64,000 nucleotides of DNA from Rheinheimera sp. 4Y26 (GCF_025245835.1 NZ_JAOBWS010000001.1:859655-923654), one strand, 5' to 3'. Shown: positions 1-8,272, counted from the stretch's first letter. Numbers and translations are program-made. Notes: generated by a model not told the origin, from the sequence alone.

Positions 1-1
1 G

Positions 2-91
2 CGCATGCAAAGTGTTACCCAATCCGGTGCAGCCCTGATTGTTGTGGATGGCAGCAGCTTTGCCTGCTGCCATCATCACAAAGAGGATTAA
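2..91 (+). CDS. possible 3' end of an upstream gene (partial)
   Basis: One frame is open from the window edge to a TAA at 89-91 and would give about 29 residues ending in a His-rich tail (HHHKED). There is no start in the window and nothing recognisable. A GC-rich hairpin (GGCAGCAG with CTGCTGCC, 49-72) lies inside it. It could equally be intergenic DNA upstream of the porin operator. The call rests only on the open frame. Confidence 0.2.
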   Translation, partial: RMQSVTQSGAALIVVDGSSFACCHHHKED

Positions 92-109
92 CACTGGTCT
101 GCGCTGCTT

Positions 110-197
110 TGTCATATTGCTGTCATATAAAAGCCATAAAATAGCCATCCGAACGACATGATAATGACGCTAAATTGTCATTTTACAGACACTTAAC
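110..197 (+). promoter_or_regulatory. extended PhoB operator array (phased 11-bp units) before porin gene
   Basis: Two strong units, TGTCATATTGC (110-120) and TGTCATATAAA (121-131), are followed in exact 11-bp register by six weaker units starting at 132, 143, 154, 165, 176 and 187. All eight keep G at position 2, C at position 4 and A at position 5; the unit at 176 is again strong (TGTCAT). PhoB is known to bind 11-bp direct repeats with a CTGTCAT core. The array points toward the porin start at 321, so phosphate-starvation control of the porin is a firm inference. Confidence 0.8.
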
Positions 198-320
198 TGT
201 GCTAAAGCGGAAAATTTCCGCACTGTTGCCGGTTTCGCCCTTGAATTTTAACCTGAACAGTTATACTCAACGGGTTTAAGCTGTCGAACCTTTTTCCTCA
301 ATGCTGAGAAGGATTTACTT

Positions 321-1271
321 ATGTTCGCCCACAACGCCTTTGCTAAAAACGCCTTTGCTAAAAATGCCTTTGTGAAAAACACGCTGTTACTTGCGCTGTT
401 GTCTGGTTTGTCGTTGCCATTACAGGCCGACCCACTGACGGTGTACGGCAAAATTAACGTCACAGCCCAAAACTCCGATGAAGGCGAAGGTTCGTTCAGT
501 GAGTTAAAAAGCAACGCCTCCCGTTTTGGCTTAAAAGGTGATTATGCGCTGGATGGCGAACTGACGCTGGTGTATCAGCTGGAGTGGGAAGTAGACCCAT
601 CTGATGAAGCCAACGAAAAAAATATCAAAGCCCGCGACCAGTTTATTGGTATTAAAGGCAGCTTCGGTACCATTAAAGCCGGCCGTAACGACACAGCGCT
701 GAAGCTGTCTCAAGGCAAAATGGATTTATTTAACGACTACGAAGCCGACATTAAAACCCTGTGGCGTGGTGAAAACCGCATGAGCAATTCTTTAGCTTAC
801 GTCAGCCCGTCTTTTAATGGTTTTTCGCTGCAGGTGAGCCATGTAATGGAAGACTCAGCTAAAGGCCAGGATGGTCAGTCGGTGGCGCTGATGTATGGTG
901 ATGATGGTTTAAAAGACAGCGCCATTTTTGCATCAATCGCAATGGACAACGATATCAGCGGTTATGACACCAGCCGTGCTTTTGTACAAACCAAACTGGC
1001 CGGTTTTAAACTGGGCGCAGGTGTGCAGCAGCAGGAACCTGTGGCCGGTGGTGCCAAAGATGACGGTTGGCTGGCAAACGTTGCTTATCCAATTGAAAAA
1101 TATGAATTAAAAGCACAGTTCCAGACACTGGAAGAGCATGAAGGCTACAGTCTGGGGGCCGACTATAAACTGGGTAAGGACACCAAGTTATTCGCCTGGT
1201 ACTCCAGCTTTGATTTTGACAACAAAGCCGACAGCGATTATCTGGCCATTGGTTTAGAGCACAAATTTTAA
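321..1271 (+). CDS. outer-membrane porin, probably phosphate-starvation induced
   Basis: A 316-residue general-porin-like beta barrel (Gram-negative porin family). It has a Sec signal peptide with its hydrophobic core at residues 22-36 (cleavage after LQA), begins the mature chain with a strand (LTVYGKINV), contains the porin-typical SRFGLKGDYAL and GTIKAGRNDT segments, and ends in a C-terminal Phe, the usual Bam signal. AAGGA 8 bases before the ATG supports the start. It is followed by a strong terminator, so it is monocistronic. The PhoB array upstream suggests a role in uptake of phosphate or P-compounds, like PhoE; the substrate cannot be read from sequence. The signal peptide begins with an odd NAFAK repeat (separate entry). 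Confidence 0.85.
   Translation: MFAHNAFAKNAFAKNAFVKNTLLLALLSGLSLPLQADPLTVYGKINVTAQNSDEGEGSFSELKSNASRFGLKGDYALDGELTLVYQLEWEVDPSDEANEKNIKARDQFIGIKGSFGTIKAGRNDTALKLSQGKMDLFNDYEADIKTLWRGENRMSNSLAYVSPSFNGFSLQVSHVMEDSAKGQDGQSVALMYGDDGLKDSAIFASIAMDNDISGYDTSRAFVQTKLAGFKLGAGVQQQEPVAGGAKDDGWLANVAYPIEKYELKAQFQTLEEHEGYSLGADYKLGKDTKLFAWYSSFDFDNKADSDYLAIGLEHKF
333..377 (+). repeat. 15-bp tandem repeat x3 inside the porin signal peptide
   Basis: Two identical 15-mers (AACGCCTTTGCTAAA at 333-347 and 348-362) are followed by a diverged third copy at 363-377. The repeat encodes NAFAK-NAFAK-NAFVK and lengthens the positively charged n-region of the signal peptide in steps of five residues. Perfect adjacent copies suggest recent slippage and possible length variation between strains. 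Confidence 0.9.
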
Positions 1272-1299
1272 TTCAGCGCTGCTGTATTCAGCGAAAAAC

Positions 1300-1328
1300 A
1301 AAACCCCACTGCAACGTGGGGTTTTTTG
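1300..1328 (+). terminator. rho-independent terminator after porin gene
   Basis: Perfect stem AACCCCAC/GTGGGGTT with a 6-base loop followed by a T run, 30 bases past the porin stop. The A run on the other side could also serve the convergent corA gene. Confidence 0.85.
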
Positions 1329-1353
1329 TTGGATAAATGGCTGCCGCGGCGCT

Positions 1354-2298
1354 TTACAGCCAACCTTTGCGTTTAAAAAACAAATAAGGTGCCAGACCGG
1401 CCATTAACATCAGACCAATAGCCAGCGGGTAACCAAATTGCCAGTTGAGCTCCGGCATAAACTGAAAGTTCATGCCATAACTGCTGGCCACCAGGGTGGG
1501 CGGCAGGAAAATCACCGACACCACAGAGAAAATTTTAATAATGCGGTTTTGTTCAATATTGATAAAACCCATGGCCGACTGCAGTAAAAAGTTCACCCTT
1601 TGTGAAAACGACTCGTTGTGTGGCAATAACGATTCGACGTCACGCAATACATCCCGCGCCTGCTCCAGCTGATCTACCGGCAAACGGGCTTTACGCAGCA
1701 AAAAACTCACCGCACGCTGGGTATCCATCAGGCAAAGCCGCACTTTCCAGCTCATATCCTCAAGCTCAGTTAAGCGCGACAAACTGTGTTTAAAGGCCTC
1801 ATCCTGTTTGCCTTTTAAAATCACCTGGCTGATGACTTCAAGCGCCAGCGAGATTTCTTCAATAGTATCTGCCAGTTGCTCAATTTTAATTTCAAATAGA
1901 TCCAGCAGCAGCTCATAAGCATTGCCCACCGACAATAAATGGTTACGCGCGCGCATGCGGTACAGCCGGAACACCGGCAACTCACGTTCACGTAAGGTAA
2001 AAAGCCGTCCGTCGCGGATGGTAAAAGCCACAGTAGTAGTGCCTGCTAAAGCTTCCTGATAAAAAAACAAGGAGTGAATATGCAGGCCGTCTTCGTCTTC
2101 AAAAAAACGCGCCGACGCTTCAATGTCATCCAGCTCCAGCTTTTCCGCCAGTTGCTGTCCAAACTGGTCGTTGACAAACTGCCGCTCCTGCAAGTCCGGC
2201 TCCTGTAAATCCAGCCAGATAGCCTGTGACACGTCGGCATGTTGTTGTAATTCAAGCCGTTGTAAACGCTGTTGTTGCAGGTTAAAAATTCTGAGCAT
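1354..2298 (-). CDS. corA: magnesium/cobalt transporter CorA
   Basis: A 314-residue CorA-family channel for Mg2+ (also Co2+, Ni2+), a homopentamer of the inner membrane. It is close to the 316-residue E. coli protein: shared blocks include [33 protein letters not shown] and [15 protein letters not shown]. The first transmembrane helix ends in the family signature YGMN (about 274-277), followed by the MPEL loop and a second helix ending KRKGWL. AGGAG lies just before the ATG. It is convergent with the porin gene and stands alone. No regulatory element was recognised. Confidence 0.95.
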   Translation of the reverse strand: MLRIFNLQQQRLQRLELQQHADVSQAIWLDLQEPDLQERQFVNDQFGQQLAEKLELDDIEASARFFEDEDGLHIHSLFFYQEALAGTTTVAFTIRDGRLFTLRERELPVFRLYRMRARNHLLSVGNAYELLLDLFEIKIEQLADTIEEISLALEVISQVILKGKQDEAFKHSLSRLTELEDMSWKVRLCLMDTQRAVSFLLRKARLPVDQLEQARDVLRDVESLLPHNESFSQRVNFLLQSAMGFINIEQNRIIKIFSVVSVIFLPPTLVASSYGMNFQFMPELNWQFGYPLAIGLMLMAGLAPYLFFKRKGWL

Positions 2299-3271
2299 GG
2301 CCTTCTCCTGCCAAAGCAGACTCAGCTGGACAAACCCGGTAGTGATTTTGATGTGAGAAGAAAAAAGCTCACGCGCCCCGGTCAGGCCGCGTGATGGCTC
2401 GGACAGGAGTCAGTTAAAACCAAAAAATTCGACTGGGTATGTCCAAGGCATGGGTCTCTGAATAAAAAGTTGCGGCGATCATAAGAAGGCGGCTGGTTGC
2501 CGTCAAGCTGGAAATACCAGCTGATGGCTGCTTGTAGCAGTTGGCACAGGCTAAGCCTTGATGCATATGGCGGGGGATTTGCCTTCACAGGCCAAAGGTT
2601 AGTGCCTGGATAGAGGTGGCACTTTAGTTCAACCACAGAGGTGACACTGCTGTTTAGCGGCACAGGCTGCATACCAGTCGGTTTTGCTGATGCCTGCGGC
2701 ATGGCACTTATGCCGGGTTTCGCCCCGGCGGGCGAGTCTCTTTCTTTGCTGACAAAGAAAGAGACGCAAAGAAATCACCCCGGTGTGCCTTCGAAAGCCC
2801 GCTAAAAATCAAAAGTTTGAGGCGCCGCCTGCTTTTTAAAACCACGGGGCAGCAAGCGCTACCGTCGCTTGCCTCAAACAGTTGGCGTCTTAAAACCTCA
2901 AACTTTCAATTTTTATCGGCTCGGCAAAACGGGGAGGAAAAGCACTGAAATTGAGATTGGCTTTATCTGACATATCAAAAGCTAAAAAACGCTACTCCAC
3001 TGTGCTTCACTCGCCCCAGACTAAAACATCACATAACGACTGAACAAATAGCCAGTTGTTTGTCATGAGTTTTTTCCGCACAACTTGCATACCAAGTGTA
3101 TGCATTTTGTGAAGTCAGTATTTATCAGATTTAGAAAAATAAGTTGAAAAATAGTAACTTAGGCTTTAGCTTGATATGAGTAAAAATCAGAAAAGAAGGC
3201 AGGAAAATGTCCGACTTGCGAGCGCTCCACCTTCTATTAAATTGTTATGCCTCACATTTAAAGAGATCATC
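2299..3271. other. 973-bp region without a convincing gene
   Basis: The right half is AT-rich (from about 2940) and runs into the first cassette gene. The left half (2688-2940) is one copy of a long inverted repeat described separately. An open frame on the minus strand (2382-2702) has no Shine-Dalgarno and runs into the repeat, so I do not call it. No attI-like site or integrase fragment was seen before the first cassette. Confidence 0.5.
2688..2940 (+). repeat. left copy of ~250-bp inverted repeat flanking cassette island
   Basis: Read on the minus strand, this matches 5016-5260 over most of its length. Shared blocks in order are CTCCC, GAGCCG, TTTGAGGTTTTAAG, CAACTGTTTGAG, GGCGGCGCCTCAAA, GCGGGCTTTCGA, GGGGTGATTTCTTTGCGTCT, an internal palindrome around TTTGTCAGCAAAGAAAGAGA, CGCCCGCCGGGGCGA and ATGCCGCAGGCAT. 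Copies diverge between blocks. No transposase or long reading frame lies inside. It looks like a non-autonomous dispersed intergenic repeat rather than a complete IS. Confidence 0.8.
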
Positions 3272-3928
3272 ATGACTCAAGAACAACTCACAACTATTAG
3301 CATAGCTATAGCCTCACTCAGCTTAGCTATATCTTTTGCGACGCTATACTTCTCACAGTTAGCCGGGCCAAATGTTGTCGCAAATATAGGTCCGTATATC
3401 AAGGTTTTTAACGGTGATTACGCAAAAGGAATATCAACAGGAATCTATGTCCCTGTTTCATTTTTCAACAAAACAGTCAGATCTTCAGTCGTAAAGAAAA
3501 CAGCTGTTGAGATATTCCTGAAAAAAAACGATCAGAAGCGATATGTCATTTTTGGAAAACAGTACTCCGAGTTCGACTCATCGTCGAATTCATGGAAAAT
3601 GCGAGACATTGCATACGCACTTCCGATACTAGGTAAAAGTTCAATCCAGAAAACAATTAGGTACAATTGGGATATGGAAAACCAAGAGAAATTATTGTTC
3701 GAAGAGGGGGTTTACACCTTTAACTTCATGTACTGGATTGAAGGAAAAGAAAATCCAGAATCACAGTCACATGAATTGGTGTTCGACTCGGCTGCCATTA
3801 AAAAATTAGATGAATTCATTAAAAACAAAAAATCGACGACTGTTGATGTGATGCTTAACAGGCAAATGCCACTAAATAAATTAATGACAAAGCACGAATC
3901 AGAAAGAATGATTGGCAATCAGGCATAA
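3272..3928 (+). CDS. hypothetical membrane-anchored protein (integron-cassette-like gene)
   Basis: A 218-residue protein I do not recognise. It has one N-terminal transmembrane helix (ISIAIASLSLAISFATLYF, about residues 8-27) and a soluble domain of about 185 residues, rich in beta-type segments and Lys, that would lie on one face of the inner membrane. The ATG at 3272 has a weak GAGA-type Shine-Dalgarno; an upstream in-frame ATG at 3176 would add 32 unsupported residues. Base composition is visibly more AT-rich than the flanking phosphate genes. The stop codon overlaps the start of an attC-like site, as in integron cassettes. This suggests acquired DNA; the function is unknown. Confidence 0.7.
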   Translation: MTQEQLTTISIAIASLSLAISFATLYFSQLAGPNVVANIGPYIKVFNGDYAKGISTGIYVPVSFFNKTVRSSVVKKTAVEIFLKKNDQKRYVIFGKQYSEFDSSSNSWKMRDIAYALPILGKSSIQKTIRYNWDMENQEKLLFEEGVYTFNFMYWIEGKENPESQSHELVFDSAAIKKLDEFIKNKKSTTVDVMLNRQMPLNKLMTKHESERMIGNQA

Positions 3929-4003
3929 CAAGGCCTTAAACAAAGCGGCCTTCAGCCGCTGGACTCGCAACAAGTTGCTTGCCGTTTAGGCGGGTCATTA
4001 TGT
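3922..4003 (+). other. attC-like recombination site 1
   Basis: Starts right at the stop of the preceding gene with GGCATAACA (R''-like) and ends with TTTAGGCGGGTCATTATG (L'/R'-like). The inner arms GCCTTAAAC and GTTTAGGC pair with one extra base, the extrahelical-base pattern known from attC. Between them lie hairpins AGCGGC/GCCGCT and GCAAC/GTTGC. The canonical GTT of the R' box reads ATT here, so the site may be inactive. Size of about 80 bp is normal for attC. Judged by eye; no covariance model was run. Confidence 0.5.
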
Positions 4004-4027
4004 GTGTTTTGGAACAATGGTAGCTAC

Positions 4028-4906
4028 ATGAATCTAAGTTCGAAGTCCTTGGAAAAATTGCGCGAACTTATCAATGAGGAGACCGAATACCGTTCAGGCC
4101 CAAAACTCGTGCAGTTTTTCAATAATTTGGGCTTCCAAGATTCGTATGGCCAAGGATTCCCTTCACGTTGGATGTACACAGACCAGCGCTTAGAAGAAAT
4201 AAATGGATCGCTCGAACTCGATAAGTGCATTAGGGCTGTTTTTAATCCAGCGAATTTTATCGGGAAATTGGCTAATTTAGACGCGCATATTACCTCTTTC
4301 AATCAATTCCTCACCTTTGACAAATGGAAAGTTGTCCGTAATGGTGCGGATATCAATTTCCAAAGACTCGAGAAAGTCGAAATTGACGAACCAACACCAG
4401 ATGTCAAGGCTGAAACAGAAGACGAATTCCTAAGGCGTGAATTTACCCGCGTATCTGTATCCAAGCTCGGACTAGAAGGCACCGTGAGCGGGGTTCTCGA
4501 CCAACGGATTAGAGAAATTGAGAAGTGTTTCTTCGGAAAAGCATATTTGGCCGTAATCCTAATGGCCGGAAGCACACTGGAAGGCGCGTTATTGGGCGTG
4601 GCTAACAATCACCCAAGATCGTTCAACTTGGCAAAAGCAGCCCCGAAGGACGGGGCGGGCAAGGTCAAGCAATTCCACGAGTGGACGCTCAGCGCTTTCA
4701 TAGATGTCGCGCATGAACTCCGTATTGTTCAGCACGACACACAAAGATTTAGCCATACGCTCCGAGATTTTCGGAACTATATACACCCATTTCAGCAAAT
4801 GAGTTCTGGGTTTAGCCCAACTGAACATACGGCGAAACTATGCCTTCAGGTTTTGAAGGCTGCGATTTACGAACTAGGCGAAAATCTTGGAAAAGTACGC
4901 ACATAA
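4028..4906 (+). CDS. hypothetical protein with HEPN-like C-terminal motif (integron-cassette-like gene)
   Basis: A 292-residue soluble protein of no family I can name. The C-terminal 110 residues are helical and contain LRDFRNYIHPF (R246 to H253), which resembles the R-N-x-H type active motif of HEPN ribonuclease/abortive-infection and DUF4145-like domains, preceded by a helix with AGSTLEGALLGV. The spacing between R and H is not the standard one for every HEPN subgroup, so nuclease activity is only a suggestion. The ATG at 4028 is preferred; an in-frame GTG at 4004 lies at the edge of attC-like site 1. The stop sits inside the start of attC-like site 2. Cassette genes often encode toxin or defence proteins, which fits but does not prove the idea. 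Confidence 0.65.
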   Translation: MNLSSKSLEKLRELINEETEYRSGPKLVQFFNNLGFQDSYGQGFPSRWMYTDQRLEEINGSLELDKCIRAVFNPANFIGKLANLDAHITSFNQFLTFDKWKVVRNGADINFQRLEKVEIDEPTPDVKAETEDEFLRREFTRVSVSKLGLEGTVSGVLDQRIREIEKCFFGKAYLAVILMAGSTLEGALLGVANNHPRSFNLAKAAPKDGAGKVKQFHEWTLSAFIDVAHELRIVQHDTQRFSHTLRDFRNYIHPFQQMSSGFSPTEHTAKLCLQVLKAAIYELGENLGKVRT

Positions 4907-4981
4907 CAAGCGGCCGTTGAGGCCACTGAAAAGTGTGGCGGGACGCGCAAAAAGCACGCGCCCCAAGGTCGGGCGTTAATT
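4901..4981 (+). other. attC-like recombination site 2
   Basis: Begins with ACATAACAAGCGGCCGTTGA overlapping the stop of the HEPN-like gene and ends with CAAGGTCGGGCGTTAAT, giving R''-like TAAC and a canonical R'-like GTTA with facing L arms. The inside folds into GCCAC/GTGGC and GGG-CGCG/CGCG-CCC hairpins. The TAACAAG...GGGCGTTA frame is that of many environmental gene-cassette attC sites. Read by eye; an attC covariance model would decide. Confidence 0.55.
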
Positions 4982-5015
4982 CCGCAATTCATTTAAACCA
5001 GAAAAACTTCAATCA

Positions 5016-5260
5016 CCTCCCACTCTTAACCCCGTCAAGCGAGCCGTTGTTTTGGCCGGTTTTGAGGTTTTAAGCCGACAACTGTTTGAGCGGGGTGACG
5101 CTAGCACCCCGCGAGTTTTGGCGGCGCCTCAAAATTGGTCAAAACAGCGGGCTTTCGAGCGATCTCGGGGTGATTTCTTTGCGTCTCTTTCTTTGTCAGC
5201 AAAGAAAGAGACTCGCCCGCCGGGGCGAGACCCGGCATTAGCGCCATGCCGCAGGCATCA
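5016..5260 (-). repeat. right copy of ~250-bp inverted repeat flanking cassette island
   Basis: Inverted relative to 2688-2940 and sharing the same ordered blocks, including the palindrome around 5180-5215 and the terminal ATGCCGCAGGCAT. The short reading frame at 5052-5297 lies wholly inside the repeat and is not a gene. Together the two copies bracket the two cassette-like genes symmetrically (about 2.1 kb between the inner ends). Confidence 0.8.
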
Positions 5261-5392
5261 AATACCCCCATGCCGCAGGCATAAAACAAATCAATAATAC
5301 CCAGAGGTTAGGTGTAGCTGACACTGCTAGTGCAAGACCCGGCATACGCGCCATGCCGCAGGTATCAAATAAAACAGCCATACCGCAGGCAT
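5246..5392. repeat. four copies of a 13-bp GCAT-ended near-palindrome
   Basis: ATGCCGCAGGCAT occurs at 5246-5258 and 5270-5282, with one-base variants at 5353-5365 and 5380-5392; its reverse complement is at 2690-2702 in the left repeat copy. The spacing is irregular. Part of the right-hand tail of the repeat element; function unknown. Confidence 0.75.
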
Positions 5393-5447
5393 CATAAAAA
5401 ACTCAGTCGCTTAGGCAGCATTCAGCGCCCTTTGCGACGACAGCAAT

Positions 5448-5476
5448 AAAAAAGCCCCGGCTTTCGCCAGGGCTTG
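5448..5476 (-). terminator. terminator of the TonB-dependent receptor gene
   Basis: On the minus strand a GCCCTGG/CCGGGGC stem with a short loop is followed by a run of six T, 36 bases past the receptor stop. The 605-bp stretch 4907-5511 otherwise holds only attC-like site 2 and repeats. Confidence 0.8.
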
Positions 5477-5511
5477 TTATTCAGTTACTGCCGCTTAATG
5501 CTGCAAAAGCA

Positions 5512-8199
5512 TCAAAACCTTTGGCTATAACTTAACCCCACACTGCGCCCTTGCTCGCGGCGTTGTAAAATTTCGCCTTGTTGCAGAATTTCCACGTCTT
5601 TATTCAGCAGGTTTTTTGCAGACACTTTAATGGTGCCTTCTGGCAACACATTGTAAGAGTACACAAAATCCAGTGAGTGGAATGGCTGCTCGTAGGCGTC
5701 GTCTTTGCCGTCGATGCCGGCAAAAGCAATGCGCTTGCCAAACACGTTGTAGGTTAAAGTGGCAGTATGGGCTTCGTTGTCGGAGTCAAAACCCAGCTGC
5801 ATATTCACTACATATTTGCTGTGGCCGGTCAGCGGGCGCTTCAGGTTGGTCAGGTTAGTTTCACCGAGCGATTCAATTTCAATTTCGGATTCGCTGTAGG
5901 TGAAGTTACTGACCACAAAGAAGTTATCCATCAGCTCGCCAAAACTGCCTTCAAACATATCGAGTTTTTGCAAAGCTTCAGCTTCCACACCGTACACTTC
6001 ACCGCCCAGTGCATTTCTGAAGGACATCAACAGGTTACCGTCTGAGCCTTTCAGTTCCACCGCTTCAATCGGGTTGGTTAAGTCTTTATAAAATACCCCC
6101 AGGCTGTAGTTGCTGCCGCTGTCGAGGTATTGCTCCCAGCGTAAGTCGTAAGCGCTGATGCTGGTGCTTTTTAAGCCGGAAAAACCAATCACTTTAAAGT
6201 CGGTAATAGGGTCGATAAAAAGTACAGGCGTCACTTCACGTAAATCCGGCCGCACTACGGTTTCAGAAAAACCAAAACGGTATTGGTTTTCTTCCGACTG
6301 CATCCAGGTTACGGCCAGCGAAGGGTAGAGGTCGTCTTCCTGGCGCGGGAAGTCAGTCAGATTGCCTTCAATGGCGCCTGTGGCCGGGTTCAGCGGAATA
6401 GACACCTGACGGAAATCCTCGTAGCGCACGCCGGCGTTCACGCGCCAGGTCATGTCGTAAGTGGCTTCCATGCCCACGTAAGCGGCGTCTGTTTGCTGGG
6501 CCGCTACATAATCGTCGGCCTGTGCTGTTACATCAGATAATAAAAACTTCTTCGCCGGGTCGTTAATATTGGCGTCGGAGAAAATCTCGTGATAACTCTG
6601 GCTCAGCGCTTCGTTGCTAAAACCGCGGGTATCCATTTTAAATCTGTTGGTGCTGGCGTTACGCTGGCGCTCAAAATAGGCATAACCAGTGCTCAGGGTC
6701 AGCTCAGTGTCTCCCAAAGTCATGGGATATTTGGCATTCCAGCTGGCGTTTTCGGTGTTATCTTCCAGGCTGCCAAACTGATAAATAGCGGCGTTGTCGC
6801 TGCGGCGCATGGTACGGTTTTGCAGCGTGCCGTCGTTGGCCAGCTGGCGTACGTAACGGTATTCCACTTCATTGGGCGCGTCACGTTCGGCTTTGGCGTC
6901 TGTGTATTGCCAGTCGAAGGCTAAATCATTGAGGAAAGTCAGGGTATGGCGGCCACGTACTTGATTGGTCAGCATGGTGCGCTCTTCGTATAACACTGAA
7001 TAATCTTCGTTTTCGCGGTTTTGTTCGTTGATGGTTTCAATCGAATCACCGATTTTTACTTTCAGCTCATCTTTGGTGTCGGCCAGATAAATGCTGGAAG
7101 TTTCAAATCTGTGGTTTTCATCCCATTCCAGACCAAAGTTCAGCATGCCCGACATTTTTACCTGATGTTCGGTGCCGCGGATATCGTCGTAGCGGTTCAG
7201 TGGCGTTAAATTGCTGCCCGAGCTGATGGAATAATAACGTTCCTGCTCTTTAAAGTTTTCTGCAGATTTGTCGTAGCTGATGCCCGCCATCAGGCCAAAT
7301 ACACTCTGGCCTATGTCAAATCTGTTGCCATAAGACAGGCTGCCGTCATATTCAGGGCCAATGCTTTTTTGTCTGAAGGTCATGTCGCGGTTCAGTTCAA
7401 GGCCCAGGCTGCGGTTAATGGCTTCGGCTTTGGCAAGGTTCTGCGGTGTTACACCGCCCAGGCCCTGGGCAATTTTTACCACATCCAGCGAGCCGTATTG
7501 GTCCAGTGCCTGTTTCAGGCCTGCTGATAAACTGCGGGTGCCGTCGTCTTTGCCGCGCCAGTCGTCTGAGCCACCGGCGTAATCCAGGCCGTCGTCTGAG
7601 CTTAAGCTGTTGTAGCCGGTGCCAATAGAAAAGCTAAAAATTTCTTCGCGCGGAATGCTGACAGTGCGGATATTGACATTACCGCCACCAAAGGCGGCCG
7701 GCAGTTCCGGTGAATAGGCTTTTTGTACCACCATACTTTCAATAATACCGGCCGGGAACATATCCAGCGGCACCACGTTGCGGGTTGGATCCGGGCTTGG
7801 CACCTGAGCGCCGTTGAGTAAGGTGGACGAATAACGCTCGCCTAAACCACGCACATAAATAAATTTGTCTTTCACCAGAGTAAGGCCTGTGACGCGGCGC
7901 AGCGCACTGGCGGCGTTGCTGTCACCGGCACGGGAAATTTGTTCCATACCTAAAAGTTCGGCCACATAAGGTTGCTGGCGGCGCTCTTCAGCGGTAGCGG
8001 CGGCTGAACTTAATAAGCGGCCTGACACATTAATACGTTCAACCTGCTCGGCCAGCGGTTGCAGTGCAACCGGCGCGGCTTCGGCCTGGGTTGTTTCGGT
8101 AGCAGAGGCGGGCATCAAAACTACGGCAGCGCTGGTGGCTAAAGCCAAAAGCACACCCAGGTTCACGCGACTGTATTGAAAACTATGCTTGCTGCTCAT
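5512..8199 (-). CDS. TonB-dependent outer-membrane receptor
   Basis: An 895-residue receptor for energy-dependent uptake across the outer membrane. It has a signal peptide (about 1-33, ending ASA), a short region with a TonB-box-like VERINVSG, a plug domain (about 75-190) with the typical RRVTGLTLVKDKFIYVRGLGERYSSTLLNG and VPLDMFPAGIIESMVVQKAYSPELPAAFGGGNV blocks (described here in parts), and a 22-strand-type barrel ending in RSVGLSYSQRF with C-terminal Phe. The ligand is not readable. The next gene upstream encodes a Pho-type lipoprotein, separated by a terminator and a set of PhoB-like repeats, so a phosphorus-containing ligand is likely. The plug wording (ERYSSTLLNGAQVPSPDPT) is that of the large Alteromonadales receptor group. 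Confidence 0.9.
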   Translation of the reverse strand: MSSKHSFQYSRVNLGVLLALATSAAVVLMPASATETTQAEAAPVALQPLAEQVERINVSGRLLSSAAATAEERRQQPYVAELLGMEQISRAGDSNAASALRRVTGLTLVKDKFIYVRGLGERYSSTLLNGAQVPSPDPTRNVVPLDMFPAGIIESMVVQKAYSPELPAAFGGGNVNIRTVSIPREEIFSFSIGTGYNSLSSDDGLDYAGGSDDWRGKDDGTRSLSAGLKQALDQYGSLDVVKIAQGLGGVTPQNLAKAEAINRSLGLELNRDMTFRQKSIGPEYDGSLSYGNRFDIGQSVFGLMAGISYDKSAENFKEQERYYSISSGSNLTPLNRYDDIRGTEHQVKMSGMLNFGLEWDENHRFETSSIYLADTKDELKVKIGDSIETINEQNRENEDYSVLYEERTMLTNQVRGRHTLTFLNDLAFDWQYTDAKAERDAPNEVEYRYVRQLANDGTLQNRTMRRSDNAAIYQFGSLEDNTENASWNAKYPMTLGDTELTLSTGYAYFERQRNASTNRFKMDTRGFSNEALSQSYHEIFSDANINDPAKKFLLSDVTAQADDYVAAQQTDAAYVGMEATYDMTWRVNAGVRYEDFRQVSIPLNPATGAIEGNLTDFPRQEDDLYPSLAVTWMQSEENQYRFGFSETVVRPDLREVTPVLFIDPITDFKVIGFSGLKSTSISAYDLRWEQYLDSGSNYSLGVFYKDLTNPIEAVELKGSDGNLLMSFRNALGGEVYGVEAEALQKLDMFEGSFGELMDNFFVVSNFTYSESEIEIESLGETNLTNLKRPLTGHSKYVVNMQLGFDSDNEAHTATLTYNVFGKRIAFAGIDGKDDAYEQPFHSLDFVYSYNVLPEGTIKVSAKNLLNKDVEILQQGEILQRREQGRSVGLSYSQRF

Positions 8200-8272
8200 C
8201 TTTATTTATTCCTGTGGCATCTTTTGGTGGCCGGGTATCTTGTGCCCGGCCAGCGTTAAATTTGTGCTATTG

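Noticed and set aside
2382..2702. 106-residue minus-strand frame beside corA
   Set aside because: No Shine-Dalgarno, runs into the inverted-repeat copy, and its composition (many Ser, Pro, Leu) is not gene-like.
3000..3175. attI or third attC site before the first cassette gene
   Set aside because: ATAACGACTG and CAGTTGTTTG pair loosely around 3036-3065, but no GTTRRRY end or arm pairing like the two downstream sites was found.
5052..5297. 81-residue plus-strand frame
   Set aside because: Lies fully inside the right inverted-repeat copy and ends in the repeated 13-mers.
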